From Bdellovibrio sp. qaytius (GTDB lineage Bacteria; Bdellovibrionota; Bdellovibrionia; Bdellovibrionales; Bdellovibrionaceae): a stretch of 64,000 nucleotides of DNA. A program made the translations under genes and the position numbers. The notes beneath the pieces are model-generated. The model was not told where the DNA came from and made no database searches. It saw nothing but the letters and a program-made list of their open reading frames with translations. The stretch covers positions 2,750,001 through 2,814,000 of the forward strand of contig CP025734.1 in the NCBI GenBank assembly GCA_004011035.1, given 5' to 3'. Positions 7,936 to 16,640 of the stretch are shown here, one piece after another. Numbering within the stretch: the first letter of the stretch is position 1; every line of letters begins with the position of its first letter.

Positions 7936-8856
7936 TTATCCCGCAACGGTTACTTTGTTGCGGCCATTTTGTTTTGAAGAATATAAGGCCTTATCAGCAC
8001 GATCATAAACTGACTCCCACGTGTCTATGCTACTGAATTGCGCCACACCGATTGAGATTGTTACAGGTACTTTTTTGCCTTCAAAAATAAATTCATGAGC
8101 TTCAACAGTTTGACGAATACGTTCTGCCACTTCTGAAGCTGTCTTAATGTTTGTCGCTTGTAACAACGTCACAAACTCTTCTCCACCAAAACGCGCGAAA
8201 TAATCGTTCGCACGTACAAGGCGCGCTTGCATAAGCTTACCTAATTCACGCAAAACGTAATCTCCGCCCGGATGGCCGAAGTTATCATTCACTTTTTTAA
8301 AAAAATCGATATCAAATGTAATCACTGATAAAGGTTCGCCAAGATTTTTTGCACGTTGAATAATCTCAGGGCCTTTTTCTAATAACGCCCCTTTAGAGTA
8401 CGCTCCCGTAAGAGCATCTTTCTGAGCTTTTTCTAAAGTCTTTTGATTCGTAACAATTTCGATACTGCCTTTTTCTAAGAATTTGAAAATCACATTTCCA
8501 GCTTTGATTCTATCGCTGTTATGTAATTTTCTTTGCACCATCGGTACCGCAAGTTGATCATTTACAGAAGTTTTATTTGTTGAATTCATATCCATGATCA
8601 CAACATCAAATCCCGCTTGCATAATTTTCGCATGCGAACGACTTAAAGAAACATCATTTACATAAATGTCACAATCAGTAGAACGACCGATTGTCATATC
8701 AGGTTTTGTGATTAACCATTGTTTACCAACTGCTTCAGTCGGACCAACAAGACAAACAAGTGCCGGAGGAGCATCATCAGCTTGTTTTAGCGCACCCCTA
8801 AAGGTATCGCTCAAGGCTCCCATCACCGTTGCTTCTTGTTCGTTGTTTTTCGACAT
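7936..8856 (-). CDS. FHA-GGDEF diguanylate cyclase (DgcB-like)
   Basis: The ATG at 8856 follows AAAAGGTG at good spacing; GTG 8868 is less likely. 306 residues. An FHA domain (about 50-130) shows IGRS at 56-59, SRSH at 72-75 and a following NSTN. A linker helix leads into a GGDEF domain (about 145-305) with DALTGAYSK, FDIDFFKKVND and the active-site variant GGEEF at 224-228. The product-inhibition I-site RxxD (Arg215, Asp218) is present five residues before it. It should make c-di-GMP under phosphothreonine control. In B. bacteriovorus, DgcB with this layout is needed for prey invasion; orthology is inferred, not shown. Confidence 0.88.
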   Translation of the reverse strand: MSKNNEQEATVMGALSDTFRGALKQADDAPPALVCLVGPTEAVGKQWLITKPDMTIGRSTDCDIYVNDVSLSRSHAKIMQAGFDVVIMDMNSTNKTSVNDQLAVPMVQRKLHNSDRIKAGNVIFKFLEKGSIEIVTNQKTLEKAQKDALTGAYSKGALLEKGPEIIQRAKNLGEPLSVITFDIDFFKKVNDNFGHPGGDYVLRELGKLMQARLVRANDYFARFGGEEFVTLLQATNIKTASEVAERIRQTVEAHEFIFEGKKVPVTISIGVAQFSSIDTWESVYDRADKALYSSKQNGRNKVTVAG

Positions 8857-8922
8857 GTAGTTAATCACCTTTTATTAAGTAAGTATGCTCGATAAAACTT
8901 TATTGATCAATCAACGACTAGA

Positions 8923-10035
8923 CTATGATACAGCCACGTCTTCTTCGATGCGGTGAAAACCTTTCCACTCTTTTAAACGACCATGTGGACGATTGTCTGT
9001 CTCGGTGTATTCAAAAAGAACGTAGGTTAATTTAGTGATTCTTCCTAACGAAGTTACATCTAATGAAGTTAACTCAGTCCAGGTTCCGGTATTAAAATAC
9101 TCTTTGCGCGCACCCCATTTACGATATTCGTAAACATGGGTATGACCAAAAACAACTGAATGAACTCGTTCGTCCATTAAAATTCTTTTTGCAGCCAGAC
9201 TTAAATCTGGAAAAATCGCGCTCTCTAAAAATATTTTTAAAAGTTTTTTTACAGGCCACTTATAACGAGGGTCTGCAGAAAATAAAATTTGGTATATGTA
9301 TTTCGAAAGTAAACCAATCGATTTAAACATCACCGCTGTTTCATTAAACAAAGCCCAACGAATCATTGCGCCAAAGGGGCGAATTTTATCAACATGCGGA
9401 TAACGCTCTTTAATTTTTAAAACTAACTCGATAAAAAAATGTGAACCGAATGGCAAATTTAAAATCGGTTCTGCTACGCCCTGCTTGATAAAAAACTTAC
9501 GCGGGTCCATACGGTTTGCGGCTTCATGCATATGACCATGTTCGATATGAATACCATCTACATAATAAATAATACTTTTATATTGCAAGGGCTTACCAAT
9601 AAATTGATCTAAATAATCACGGCAAGCTTGAAACATCATGCTTTGATCATGATTACCAATGACATAGGTAATTTGACGAAATGGCTGAGCTAAAAAATCA
9701 CCCATCGCTTTAAATACCTGAGCATGGGCTGCGATAATTGTTTTTAAAACTTCTAAGGCAATTGTTTCTGTGATCGCTGTTAAATAATGGCCTTTGTAAT
9801 CTACTTGTAAGAAATTTAAAAAATCACCGTTGATGATCACTTCAACTTCATAATCACGGTAAGCACCTGTTGAGTAATACTGAAAGAACTCAACTAACTT
9901 ATCAGCGTAATAGAATTCTTCTAATGAATTCAAACCGCCGTCTTCCAAAAGACGTCCTTTACCCAAATGCAAATCGCTGATCACTAATTTGATCTTCTTT
10001 GCTGGTCTTTTAACGTCTTCCGTGATCGTAGCCAT
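8923..10035 (-). CDS. Calcineurin-like metallophosphoesterase
   Basis: A 370-residue cytosolic protein with the full set of dinuclear-metal motifs: DLHLG (Asp21, His23), NGD (Asp71), GNHD at 127-130, HGHMH at 166-170 and GHTH at 297-300. The layout recalls LpxH-like and other calcineurin-fold phosphoesterases, but it is longer than LpxH (about 240 residues), with a large helical insert between HGHMH and GHTH. Possible membrane-associated segments lie in that insert. It follows the coiled-coil gene by five bases, so the two form an operon. The substrate is unknown. Confidence 0.8.
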   Translation of the reverse strand: MATITEDVKRPAKKIKLVISDLHLGKGRLLEDGGLNSLEEFYYADKLVEFFQYYSTGAYRDYEVEVIINGDFLNFLQVDYKGHYLTAITETIALEVLKTIIAAHAQVFKAMGDFLAQPFRQITYVIGNHDQSMMFQACRDYLDQFIGKPLQYKSIIYYVDGIHIEHGHMHEAANRMDPRKFFIKQGVAEPILNLPFGSHFFIELVLKIKERYPHVDKIRPFGAMIRWALFNETAVMFKSIGLLSKYIYQILFSADPRYKWPVKKLLKIFLESAIFPDLSLAAKRILMDERVHSVVFGHTHVYEYRKWGARKEYFNTGTWTELTSLDVTSLGRITKLTYVLFEYTETDNRPHGRLKEWKGFHRIEEDVAVS

Positions 10036-10040
10036 TTATA

Positions 10041-11369
10041 TTAATCTACTTTTTTAAGTACAGGTTTGTTCTCTTCTTGTAACTCTAAGTTGGCCATCGC
10101 TAATCGCAGAGCTCGCGTAGTACGTTTGAACGACTCTTGATTAGTGTCAATAACCTTATTTAAGTCTACACATTTTTGACGGTAGCTTTCAACCTCGAGT
10201 TGAACTTGATCTAACTTTCGGCGTACATCTAAAATTTGATCATCTTTAGATTTAACTAGCGCATTCTTTTCTGCACGAATTAATTCTAGACGATTTTCTA
10301 GTTCACGCTCACGCACACGAATCTTTTTTAAGTCGAATTTCATTCTTGACTCAAGCTCTTCGATTTTCATCGAAGCTTTGACGATCTCGGCGTCTTTACG
10401 CATCATCTGGCTTTTTAAAATACCAGTTTCATTTTTGAAGGATTGCTCTAATGAATCACGATCAGCTTTAAACTCATGAAGCTGTCCTGTTAATAAATCA
10501 GCGCGCTCTTTTACGATCTCAGATGCTGCGATGAGTTCTTCATTTTGCGAACGTAATTTTTCATTATCTTTTTCTAAATCTAAAATCTTTTCTTGCGCGA
10601 TACGTAAATTTTCAGCGTGAGCTAAATTTGAATCAGATGATCCCCACGCTGCGTAACCGCTTGAAAACGCATTACCACGCATTTGTCCGACCGACACTTT
10701 AACTTTGTCGCCGTAATCTTCAGAAGCACGTTGAGAAAATCCCGCAACAGCGACAGTCTTTTCACCATCACCGTTATCATGCTGACCAAAATCTTCCATC
10801 GGCGCTTGGGCCGGATCAACTTCAGTCGCCGCTGTTTTTTCATCAACACCTAATGTTGAATAATTATTATTTACCAATGGAGGTAACGGATCAGATGAAC
10901 CAAATAAACTTGGTCCACTTTCAGAAATAACTGGAGGAACATGTGGCGCGGCTTCAGCCGCTGCAGCAACAGGCTCATCAGCTCTGATATTATCAAATAA
11001 ACTTGGTTCGCGTTTAGCTACCTTAGGAGCTTCAGGCGGAGTGTTAAACTGATCTAATGGATTGGGCACACGTGGATCATTCGGCAAATCTAAACCAGTC
11101 AGCCCTTCAATAGAATTATTACTATCGACATCAATATTGAATGCGTCGGGTGCAAGAAAACCTGAAACAGAGCCTTCTTCAAGCTGAATAGCACCATCAT
11201 CTGCTGCTGAAATATTTTTTAGCAACTCACGATCTAAACCTAAAGTATTTGCGAAAGCATCATCATCAGATATGCCTTTGTCGACGTCTTTTAAATCATC
11301 CATCAACGATGATAAGATATCATCTGCTGTTTGCATTTTTTCTTTGTTCGGTTTTTGGTCTTTACTCAT
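10041..11369 (-). CDS. Acidic N-terminal region plus long coiled-coil protein
   Basis: A 442-residue cytosolic protein I do not recognise. Residues 1-200 are acidic, Pro/Asn-rich and probably disordered. They contain a repeated short motif: SLFDNIRADEP near 122 and SLFGSSDPLPP near 152. Residues about 250-430 form an uninterrupted Glu/Lys/Leu-rich coiled coil. There is no signal peptide or membrane segment. The ATG at 11369 follows AGGGCAG. The shape suggests a cytoskeletal, scaffold or polar-adaptor role, which is speculation. It is operonic with the metallophosphoesterase. Confidence 0.6.
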   Translation of the reverse strand: MSKDQKPNKEKMQTADDILSSLMDDLKDVDKGISDDDAFANTLGLDRELLKNISAADDGAIQLEEGSVSGFLAPDAFNIDVDSNNSIEGLTGLDLPNDPRVPNPLDQFNTPPEAPKVAKREPSLFDNIRADEPVAAAAEAAPHVPPVISESGPSLFGSSDPLPPLVNNNYSTLGVDEKTAATEVDPAQAPMEDFGQHDNGDGEKTVAVAGFSQRASEDYGDKVKVSVGQMRGNAFSSGYAAWGSSDSNLAHAENLRIAQEKILDLEKDNEKLRSQNEELIAASEIVKERADLLTGQLHEFKADRDSLEQSFKNETGILKSQMMRKDAEIVKASMKIEELESRMKFDLKKIRVRERELENRLELIRAEKNALVKSKDDQILDVRRKLDQVQLEVESYRQKCVDLNKVIDTNQESFKRTTRALRLAMANLELQEENKPVLKKVD

Positions 11370-11471
11370 ACTGCCCTAACCCGTTAAATTACCTAAGTAT
11401 TTATCGGTCTTAAGACGTGCGAACTAGAGCTAAAATAAGACTATTTTCAGAGAGTAAACTTCGACGAATTC

Positions 11472-11503
11472 AAAAAAAAAGGCTCTAGGGTTACCCAGAG
11501 CCT
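11472..11503 (-). terminator. Rho-independent terminator after the PfkB kinase
   Basis: In the minus direction AGGCTCTGGG-TAA-CCCTAGAGCCT (one unpaired base) is followed directly by nine Ts (plus strand A-run 11472-11480). It lies 30 bases past the kinase stop and is the best terminator in the window. Confidence 0.85.
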
Positions 11504-11533
11504 TTCATTCTGTCTCAAACTGAGAAAGCCAGA

Positions 11534-12457
11534 CTAGACAGTAATCATTTTAACAAGTTCAGCATTCATTTTTTGGTATGAAGCTTTATCAATCTTAGCT
11601 AAAGCTTTAAGACTGAAATCCTGAATAGTTTGTGAAGACATCACCGTACCAGCAAGAGTGGCTTGTTTTAATTCTGTCCAAGTTGGTTTTTGATCTTGGC
11701 CCGCAGGACGTAAACTTGCTAAGTAACCAAAGAAGCCACCAGCGAAACTGTCGCCAGCTCCAGTTGGATCAACAACTTTTTCAACCGGTAAAGCTGGGCA
11801 TTGAAAAAAGCCATGTGTTTTAGAATAAACTGTTGAGCCGTACTCACCACGTTTAACAACAACATACTCAGGACCAAGCTCAGCAACTTTTTTGATCGCA
11901 ACGATAGCGTTATCAACTTGAGTTAACATTTTCGCTTCTGTTTCATTCACGAAAACGATATCAACTTTTTTGATCACTTCAATTAAATCAGCTTGTTTAG
12001 AGTTGATCCAAAAGTTCATTGAATCCATGCCTACGAAAACTGGAGTTTTAATTTGGGCTAAAACTTTTAATTGTAAAACCGGATCAATATTCGCTAAGAA
12101 AACAAAACGAGTGCCTTTGTATTTCTCAGGTAATTCAGGATTAAAATCAGCAAAAACATTTAATTCTGTTTTTAATGTTACTGCTTCATTTAAATTTTGT
12201 TCGTAAGTGCCTTCCCAGTGAAAAGTCTTACCTGGAACAACTTGCATACCGTCTAAATCAACGCCACGAGAATTTAAAATCTCGCGATCAGCATCTGAAT
12301 AATCAGAACCAACAACGCCAACAACTTGAACTTTAGCAAATAAACTTGATGAAACTGAAAAGTAATTTGCAGATCCGCCTAAAGATCTTTCTGCTTTGCC
12401 TGATGGTGTCTTTACTGAATCATAGGCTAGGCTGCCCACTACTAAAACTTCTGACAT
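11534..12457 (-). CDS. PfkB-family carbohydrate kinase
   Basis: The ATG at 12457 is supported by GGAGGA five to six bases upstream; this start lies inside the last codons of rlmN, overlapping it by 38 bases. 307 residues with a ribokinase fold: the N-terminal GSLAYDSVKTPSG and SLGGSANYF segment for substrate binding, and the C-terminal signature DPTGAGDSFAGG with the catalytic Asp and anion hole. The sugar or nucleoside is not evident; adenosine, ribose or fructose-phosphate type kinases all share these motifs. Translation is likely coupled to rlmN. Confidence 0.82.
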   Translation of the reverse strand: MSEVLVVGSLAYDSVKTPSGKAERSLGGSANYFSVSSSLFAKVQVVGVVGSDYSDADREILNSRGVDLDGMQVVPGKTFHWEGTYEQNLNEAVTLKTELNVFADFNPELPEKYKGTRFVFLANIDPVLQLKVLAQIKTPVFVGMDSMNFWINSKQADLIEVIKKVDIVFVNETEAKMLTQVDNAIVAIKKVAELGPEYVVVKRGEYGSTVYSKTHGFFQCPALPVEKVVDPTGAGDSFAGGFFGYLASLRPAGQDQKPTWTELKQATLAGTVMSSQTIQDFSLKALAKIDKASYQKMNAELVKMITV

Positions 12458-13598
12458 TTGTTCCTCCGATTTTTGAATTTGAAGTATCCATTCTTTCAGG
12501 ACGTTCAATATTTTTTGTAGTTAATTGACCACAAGCTGCGAAAATATCGCGGCCCATAGTACGACGTAATAACGTTTGTGCTCCAAGTTTTTGAGTCTCA
12601 GCATGAAATGCTTGAACTGCTTCATCACTTGGACGTTCAAAGTCAGAACCTGGATGTTCATTAAATGGAATCAAATTAATTTTGCACGGAACATCTCTTA
12701 ATAATTTAACTAATTGGCGCGCGTGATCGATTTGATCAGTCACACCTTTTAATAAAACGTATTCCATCGTGATTTTTTCACCTGTTGCGCGGTAATAACG
12801 TTTACATTCTTCTAAAAGATCTTTTAACGGATATTTTTTGTTAATTGGCATAACTTGCGAACGCACTTCATCGCTATAAGCATTTAAACTTACTGCTAAA
12901 CGAACTTTCGCTTCTGCCACTTTGTACATTTCTGGAATTAAACCAGAAGTTGAAACTGTGATTTTCTTCAATGATAAATTCACACCCCATGGAGAGTGAA
13001 TGACGTCGATTGATTTGAACACATTATCTGAATTATCTAACGGTTCGCCCATTCCCATGAATACGATATTTGATAATTTACGGCCTTGGCCTTCAGCAGC
13101 CAAAGAATCTTGAACAACCATAAATTGACCAACGATTTCGTCGGCAGTTAAGCGACGTTTTAAATTTTGTTTTCCGGTAAAACAAAATTTGCAGGCCATA
13201 TTACAGCCAATTTCTGAAGATACACATAAAGTTAAACGGTCATCTGAAGGAATCACAACCGCTTCGATTGAGTTGCCTTGACCCACATCAAATAAGAATT
13301 TTTGCGTTCCATCAACACTGATTAAATGTTTGATCACTGGGGGTAATTTGAATGTGATTAAGTTTTTTAATTCGGCTCGTAAATCTTTAGATAGATTTAA
13401 CATTTGATCGAAATCAGTGACGCGTGATTCGTAAACCCATTTGAAAATTTGCTGGGCACGAAATTTTTCTTTGCCGTACTTTTTGAGAAAAGCTTCAAGG
13501 TCTGCAAGAGTGAAAGAATAAAAGTTAACTAATTCTGGAGTTGCAACAGTTGTGTTGTCAGCAGCGATAGCTGCTTGCTCAGTTTCAGATAGCGTCAT
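12420..13598 (-). CDS. rlmN: 23S rRNA (adenine2503-C2)-methyltransferase RlmN
   Basis: A 392-residue radical-SAM enzyme that methylates C2 of A2503 in 23S rRNA and A37 in some tRNAs. The iron-sulfur motif CxxxCxxC is Cys132-Cys136-Cys139 (CNMACKFC). The family segments FMGMGEPLDN and KITVSTSGLIP are present, as are the two extra cysteines used in catalysis (TLCVSS near 125 and AACGQL near the end). The N-terminal accessory region has the usual FRAQQIFKWVYE. Its last 38 bases overlap the start of the PfkB kinase. Assignment is secure. Confidence 0.95.
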   Translation of the reverse strand: MTLSETEQAAIAADNTTVATPELVNFYSFTLADLEAFLKKYGKEKFRAQQIFKWVYESRVTDFDQMLNLSKDLRAELKNLITFKLPPVIKHLISVDGTQKFLFDVGQGNSIEAVVIPSDDRLTLCVSSEIGCNMACKFCFTGKQNLKRRLTADEIVGQFMVVQDSLAAEGQGRKLSNIVFMGMGEPLDNSDNVFKSIDVIHSPWGVNLSLKKITVSTSGLIPEMYKVAEAKVRLAVSLNAYSDEVRSQVMPINKKYPLKDLLEECKRYYRATGEKITMEYVLLKGVTDQIDHARQLVKLLRDVPCKINLIPFNEHPGSDFERPSDEAVQAFHAETQKLGAQTLLRRTMGRDIFAACGQLTTKNIERPERMDTSNSKIGGTNVRSFSSGQPSL

Positions 13599-13727
13599 TG
13601 GCCGTCCTTTTTTGTGACTTATTACAGTCTTTTAAATTTTGTGTAGTGATAGTTCAATAACGTCATAAAGTCTATAACTTGCTGTATTCTTACTAAAATC
13701 TACGAACTTTGCTTGTAAAATTCTCCT

Positions 13728-13763
13728 TTTTGATTCGCCTCTGGCGAACCTTATTCTAAAGGG
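13728..13763 (+). repeat. Hairpin repeat element, copy 1 (short form)
   Basis: TTTTGATTCGCC-tct-GGCGAACC followed by CCTTATTCTAAAGGG. It matches copy 2 downstream of fliC (26380-26431, read on the minus strand) over this whole length, with two differences confined to the loop. The second hairpin seen in copies 2 and 3 is not recognisable here. Confidence 0.7.
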
Positions 13764-13783
13764 TGAATTATGCACTTGCTTCT

Positions 13784-13812
13784 GTTCCATAAGTTTGGAA
13801 CACTTTGTTCCA
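13784..13812. promoter_or_regulatory. GTTCCA inverted repeat, candidate operator
   Basis: GTTCCA (13784-13789) is matched by TGGAAC (13796-13801), with a third GTTCCA at 13807-13812. It sits 90-115 bases upstream of the DUF4360 gene, whose operon includes a TIGR02147 regulator, and could be its binding site. A GTTC...GAAC repeat also lies upstream of the other TIGR02147 gene. Confidence 0.4.
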
Positions 13813-13900
13813 AAACATGTAGACTTAGGGTCCAAGTTTGTTTAATTCTAGTTTTAGGCAGCGAGATACACTTTCTGCTTAAACCACCAAGGGGACTTTT

Positions 13901-14512
13901 ATGAAAACACTACTTTTAGCTCTTATGTTTAATTTAGCCGCGGTACTTTTCTTCTCTACGGCTTTCGCATCTGACGCCGGCGGAATCGCTTCTGGCGGTA
14001 ATGGATGCCCGAACGGCGACATCCAAGTTGAACAAGATGAATTAGATCCTTCATCACTTGTTGTTCGATACTCTGATCAAATGCAAGCCGGCCAAGATGG
14101 CGCTCGCCGATTAGAAAGAAAAAGCTGTAACTTAAGAATTCCATTAGATGTGCCACAAGGAATGCGCCTAACAGTTGAAGTTGCAACTGTAGGTTATGCT
14201 TCTGTTAACGAAGATCGCGTATCTGCTCGCCAAGAATTATTCTTAGCCGGAGCACAAGGTATCGTTGATGACCAACAACTTTCTTCAGGCGACTTTTTAT
14301 TAGGAATTCCGGTTGGCCAAGTGGTGCAAACTGCTTGCGGACAATCAACGATCTTAGCTCTTAACTTAAACGGAACTGTGCTTAAAAAAGCTAATAGCCT
14401 AACAGATTCATTATTAGCCATCGAAAAATCAGTTTTACACTTCACTTGGGAGCAATGTGACCATGGTGATGTGGGTTCAATCTTGGGTTTGAAATTGCAA
14501 AGTAAGAAATAG
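13901..14512 (+). CDS. Exported DUF4360-like protein
   Basis: 203 residues with a signal peptide ending near FASDA. The mature part begins GGIASGGNGCPNGD and continues with RKSCNLRIPLDVPQGMRL, the Cys-bearing, CPxG...C-L pattern I know from DUF4360 (PF14273) secreted proteins. A second pair of cysteines lies in TACGQS and EQCDHG. AAGGGGA precedes the ATG. It is followed by a TIGR02147 regulator and a second, larger protein whose C-terminal half shows the same pattern (TCNLAVPLKLPAGKRL, TGCGTS, DCK). Four conserved cysteines suggest disulfides in the periplasm or outside. Function unknown. Confidence 0.7.
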   Translation: MKTLLLALMFNLAAVLFFSTAFASDAGGIASGGNGCPNGDIQVEQDELDPSSLVVRYSDQMQAGQDGARRLERKSCNLRIPLDVPQGMRLTVEVATVGYASVNEDRVSARQELFLAGAQGIVDDQQLSSGDFLLGIPVGQVVQTACGQSTILALNLNGTVLKKANSLTDSLLAIEKSVLHFTWEQCDHGDVGSILGLKLQSKK

Positions 14513-14555
14513 TTGCACCCTCTGGGCGCAAAATGTAACTAGAAGGGAGAGCGAT

Positions 14556-15404
14556 ATGACTGAACAATTAGCCATACAAGATAAAATCCGCTCTCACTTC
14601 GCTCAACTTCAAAGAAAAAACCCAGCCTTCTCACTTCGGGCCTTTGCTTTAAAATTGGATATCAGTCCAAGTGCTTTAAGCGAGATCATGTCTGGTAAAC
14701 GTAAAGTTTCTAAAAAGATGGCGGTCAAACTTTTAGACCGCATGTATCTTGACCCTAAAGAAGCCGAAGCTATTAAACTTTTATTCGATAGCAAAACAAA
14801 TGGCGCGGGTGCAGAGTTAAACGGCGAAAAAGGCCTTCTGCAAAAATACAAAAAAAATATCAATTATTTAAAACTAAGTTCAGATCAATTTAACATGATC
14901 AGCGAATGGCAGCATTTCGCTTTATTATCTTTAATGGAGACTGTTGATTTTGTTTCTGAAATTCCGTGGATGGCCAAACGTTTAGCCTTATCTGTGACTG
15001 ACGTTCATAAAACTCTGACTCGCCTGATGGATTTAAACTTAGTTTCTAGAAAATATAATCGCTACGCGCCAACGAACGAACCCTTAATTACATCTGATGA
15101 TGTGGCCAATCAAGCGGTGCGCAAATCTCACTATGAAGATCTAAAATTAGCCGAAAAAGTTTTAGATCACTGCCCGGTTGAATTACGCGATTTCACAGCT
15201 GTCACGGTAGCTGTTGATAAAAGTAAAATTCAAGAAGCTAAAAAAATGATTCGCGAATTTCAAGATTCGCTTTCGCAATTTTTAGAAGACGGCAAAAAAG
15301 ATGAAGTTTATAAATTAACGTTCTACATGTACCCGCTCTCACACGCCGACACAACACCACCCACCCATGTTGAAATCACGAAAGAGGACAACGATGAAAA
15401 CTAA
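14556..15404 (+). CDS. TIGR02147/DUF4423-family regulator
   Basis: 282 residues. The N-terminal region (about 5-75) is a Cro/CI-like helix-turn-helix (FSLRAFALKLDISPSALSEIMSGKRKVSKKMAVKLLDRM). The C-terminal DUF4423 region (about 95-275) has the hallmark sequence FNMISEWQHFALLSLMET and ends with a helical tail. The family (TIGR02147) is described mainly from Bdellovibrio and Fibrobacter and has no well-known function beyond presumed DNA binding. AGAAGGGAGAG precedes the ATG. Its end overlaps the start of the next gene by 11 bases. It probably controls the two flanking exported proteins. Confidence 0.85.
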   Translation: MTEQLAIQDKIRSHFAQLQRKNPAFSLRAFALKLDISPSALSEIMSGKRKVSKKMAVKLLDRMYLDPKEAEAIKLLFDSKTNGAGAELNGEKGLLQKYKKNINYLKLSSDQFNMISEWQHFALLSLMETVDFVSEIPWMAKRLALSVTDVHKTLTRLMDLNLVSRKYNRYAPTNEPLITSDDVANQAVRKSHYEDLKLAEKVLDHCPVELRDFTAVTVAVDKSKIQEAKKMIREFQDSLSQFLEDGKKDEVYKLTFYMYPLSHADTTPPTHVEITKEDNDEN

Positions 15405-16563
15405 CCACCTAACTATTCTAGCTATCGGATTATGTTTAAGTCTGTCAGCCCAAGCTGCAGGTTTATTAAAAGCGCTTGAATTTAAACTTCCACAAGTTAT
15501 TCAAGTCGGAAACAGAACTGTAACAGTTCCAGGAAGTTTACCTTTGATTCAACTACCTAACGGGCGCTTTACTTTGAATAACGATTCATTAGCTCTTGGT
15601 CACAAAGTTGGTAACGGTGGCGATTACATTCGTTCAACTTTTATTCGCTTAGGTGAAAACGTCACTGAGTATTTAGAAACAACAGATGCAGGCCATGACG
15701 TAGTTACTAAAAACGCACTTAGCTTAGACGATTTAAAAGCCACTTTAACGACTGAGCGTATTGCTTTAACAGATGAAACTCTGATTGATAACACAGGATC
15801 TGTAGTTGATGCGATTGGTGTACCAGGGTTAATTATCTTAAATAGCGCTAACTGGTTAGATCATTTCGAAAAAGAAAGAAACGTTTACTACTTAGTGCTT
15901 CATGAAATGTTACGTTCAAGTGCTGTGAATGATGATGATTTCGTGATTTCAAAAGATATCGTTAATTTTCCGGCTCAATTCAGAATGTCGACACGTTTAT
16001 TACCTTTAATCCCGATGTTAGAGTCTGATTCAATCACTGAATTAGTCACTTTAGATAAGATTGCGGTTCAAGGTTCTGGTTGTTCTGCAAAAGCTCCGGC
16101 CTACACAGAGCTTGATTTAACTAAGAACGTCATCGATATCACGTTAAAAAGTTTTATCACGGCAAATAACCAAGCTCGTAAAATGGATTATAAAACTTGT
16201 AACTTAGCTGTTCCGTTAAAATTACCGGCTGGCAAACGTTTAACGATTTCATTAATCGATGTATCTGGCGAAGTTAGACCGCAATCAGCTGATTTAAAAT
16301 CAACAAGCACTTTACGTTTTGAAGCTTTCTTAGCTGGCAGCACAAGCAAGATTAACACGAAAGCAGTCGATTTAGGTTCTGAAGCGCGCACTGTTTTATT
16401 TAGAAAAACAGATGTGATCACAACAGGCTGCGGAACATCTGAAATTTTACGTTTGAATGTGAATAATGTTTTATCTTCAAAAGGATCAATCACTGGCAGC
16501 GAGATCAACCAATCGCAAGTGAAAAAGATTTCTGTTTATTTATCTTTAGAAGATTGTAAATAG
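15394..16563 (+). CDS. Exported protein with C-terminal DUF4360-like domain
   Basis: The ATG at 15394 is chosen because GAGGACA lies just upstream and the protein then opens with a signal peptide (MKTNHLTILAIGLCLSLSAQA). 389 residues in two halves. The N-terminal half (about 20-220) has GHKVGNGGDYIRSTF and LVLHEMLRSSAVNDDDFVIS, a pattern I associate with uncharacterised Bdellovibrio exported proteins. The C-terminal half (about 225-389) aligns by eye with the DUF4360-like protein at 13901, including its cysteines. It is translationally coupled to the regulator by an 11-base overlap. Unknown function. Confidence 0.7.
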   Translation: MKTNHLTILAIGLCLSLSAQAAGLLKALEFKLPQVIQVGNRTVTVPGSLPLIQLPNGRFTLNNDSLALGHKVGNGGDYIRSTFIRLGENVTEYLETTDAGHDVVTKNALSLDDLKATLTTERIALTDETLIDNTGSVVDAIGVPGLIILNSANWLDHFEKERNVYYLVLHEMLRSSAVNDDDFVISKDIVNFPAQFRMSTRLLPLIPMLESDSITELVTLDKIAVQGSGCSAKAPAYTELDLTKNVIDITLKSFITANNQARKMDYKTCNLAVPLKLPAGKRLTISLIDVSGEVRPQSADLKSTSTLRFEAFLAGSTSKINTKAVDLGSEARTVLFRKTDVITTGCGTSEILRLNVNNVLSSKGSITGSEINQSQVKKISVYLSLEDCK

Positions 16564-16640
16564 TTACTGGCTAACAAAATGCAAAAAGCTAAAGTATTAC
16601 TTACGACTAGTTTTATTACTCTTAGAGATAAACTTTTTTA

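Larger units (their letters stand above)
13599..13900. promoter_or_regulatory. Divergent intergenic region: repeat element and operator-like palindrome
   Basis: This 302-base gap between rlmN (minus) and the DUF4360 gene (plus) holds one copy of the hairpin repeat (13728-13763) and a GTTCCA inverted repeat (13784-13812). Small open frames here have no ribosome site or recognisable product and I do not call them genes. The AAGGGGA before 13901 is the ribosome-binding site of the plus-strand gene. Confidence 0.5.

Noticed and set aside
13784-13812. LexA-type SOS box
   Set aside because: The arms are GTTC...GAAC, the inverse of the GAAC-N4-GTTC box, and the adjoining genes are not repair genes.
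13632-13835. 67-codon minus-strand reading frame upstream of the DUF4360 gene
   Set aside because: No ribosome site, odd composition, and it covers the repeat element and palindrome; it is more likely regulatory DNA.
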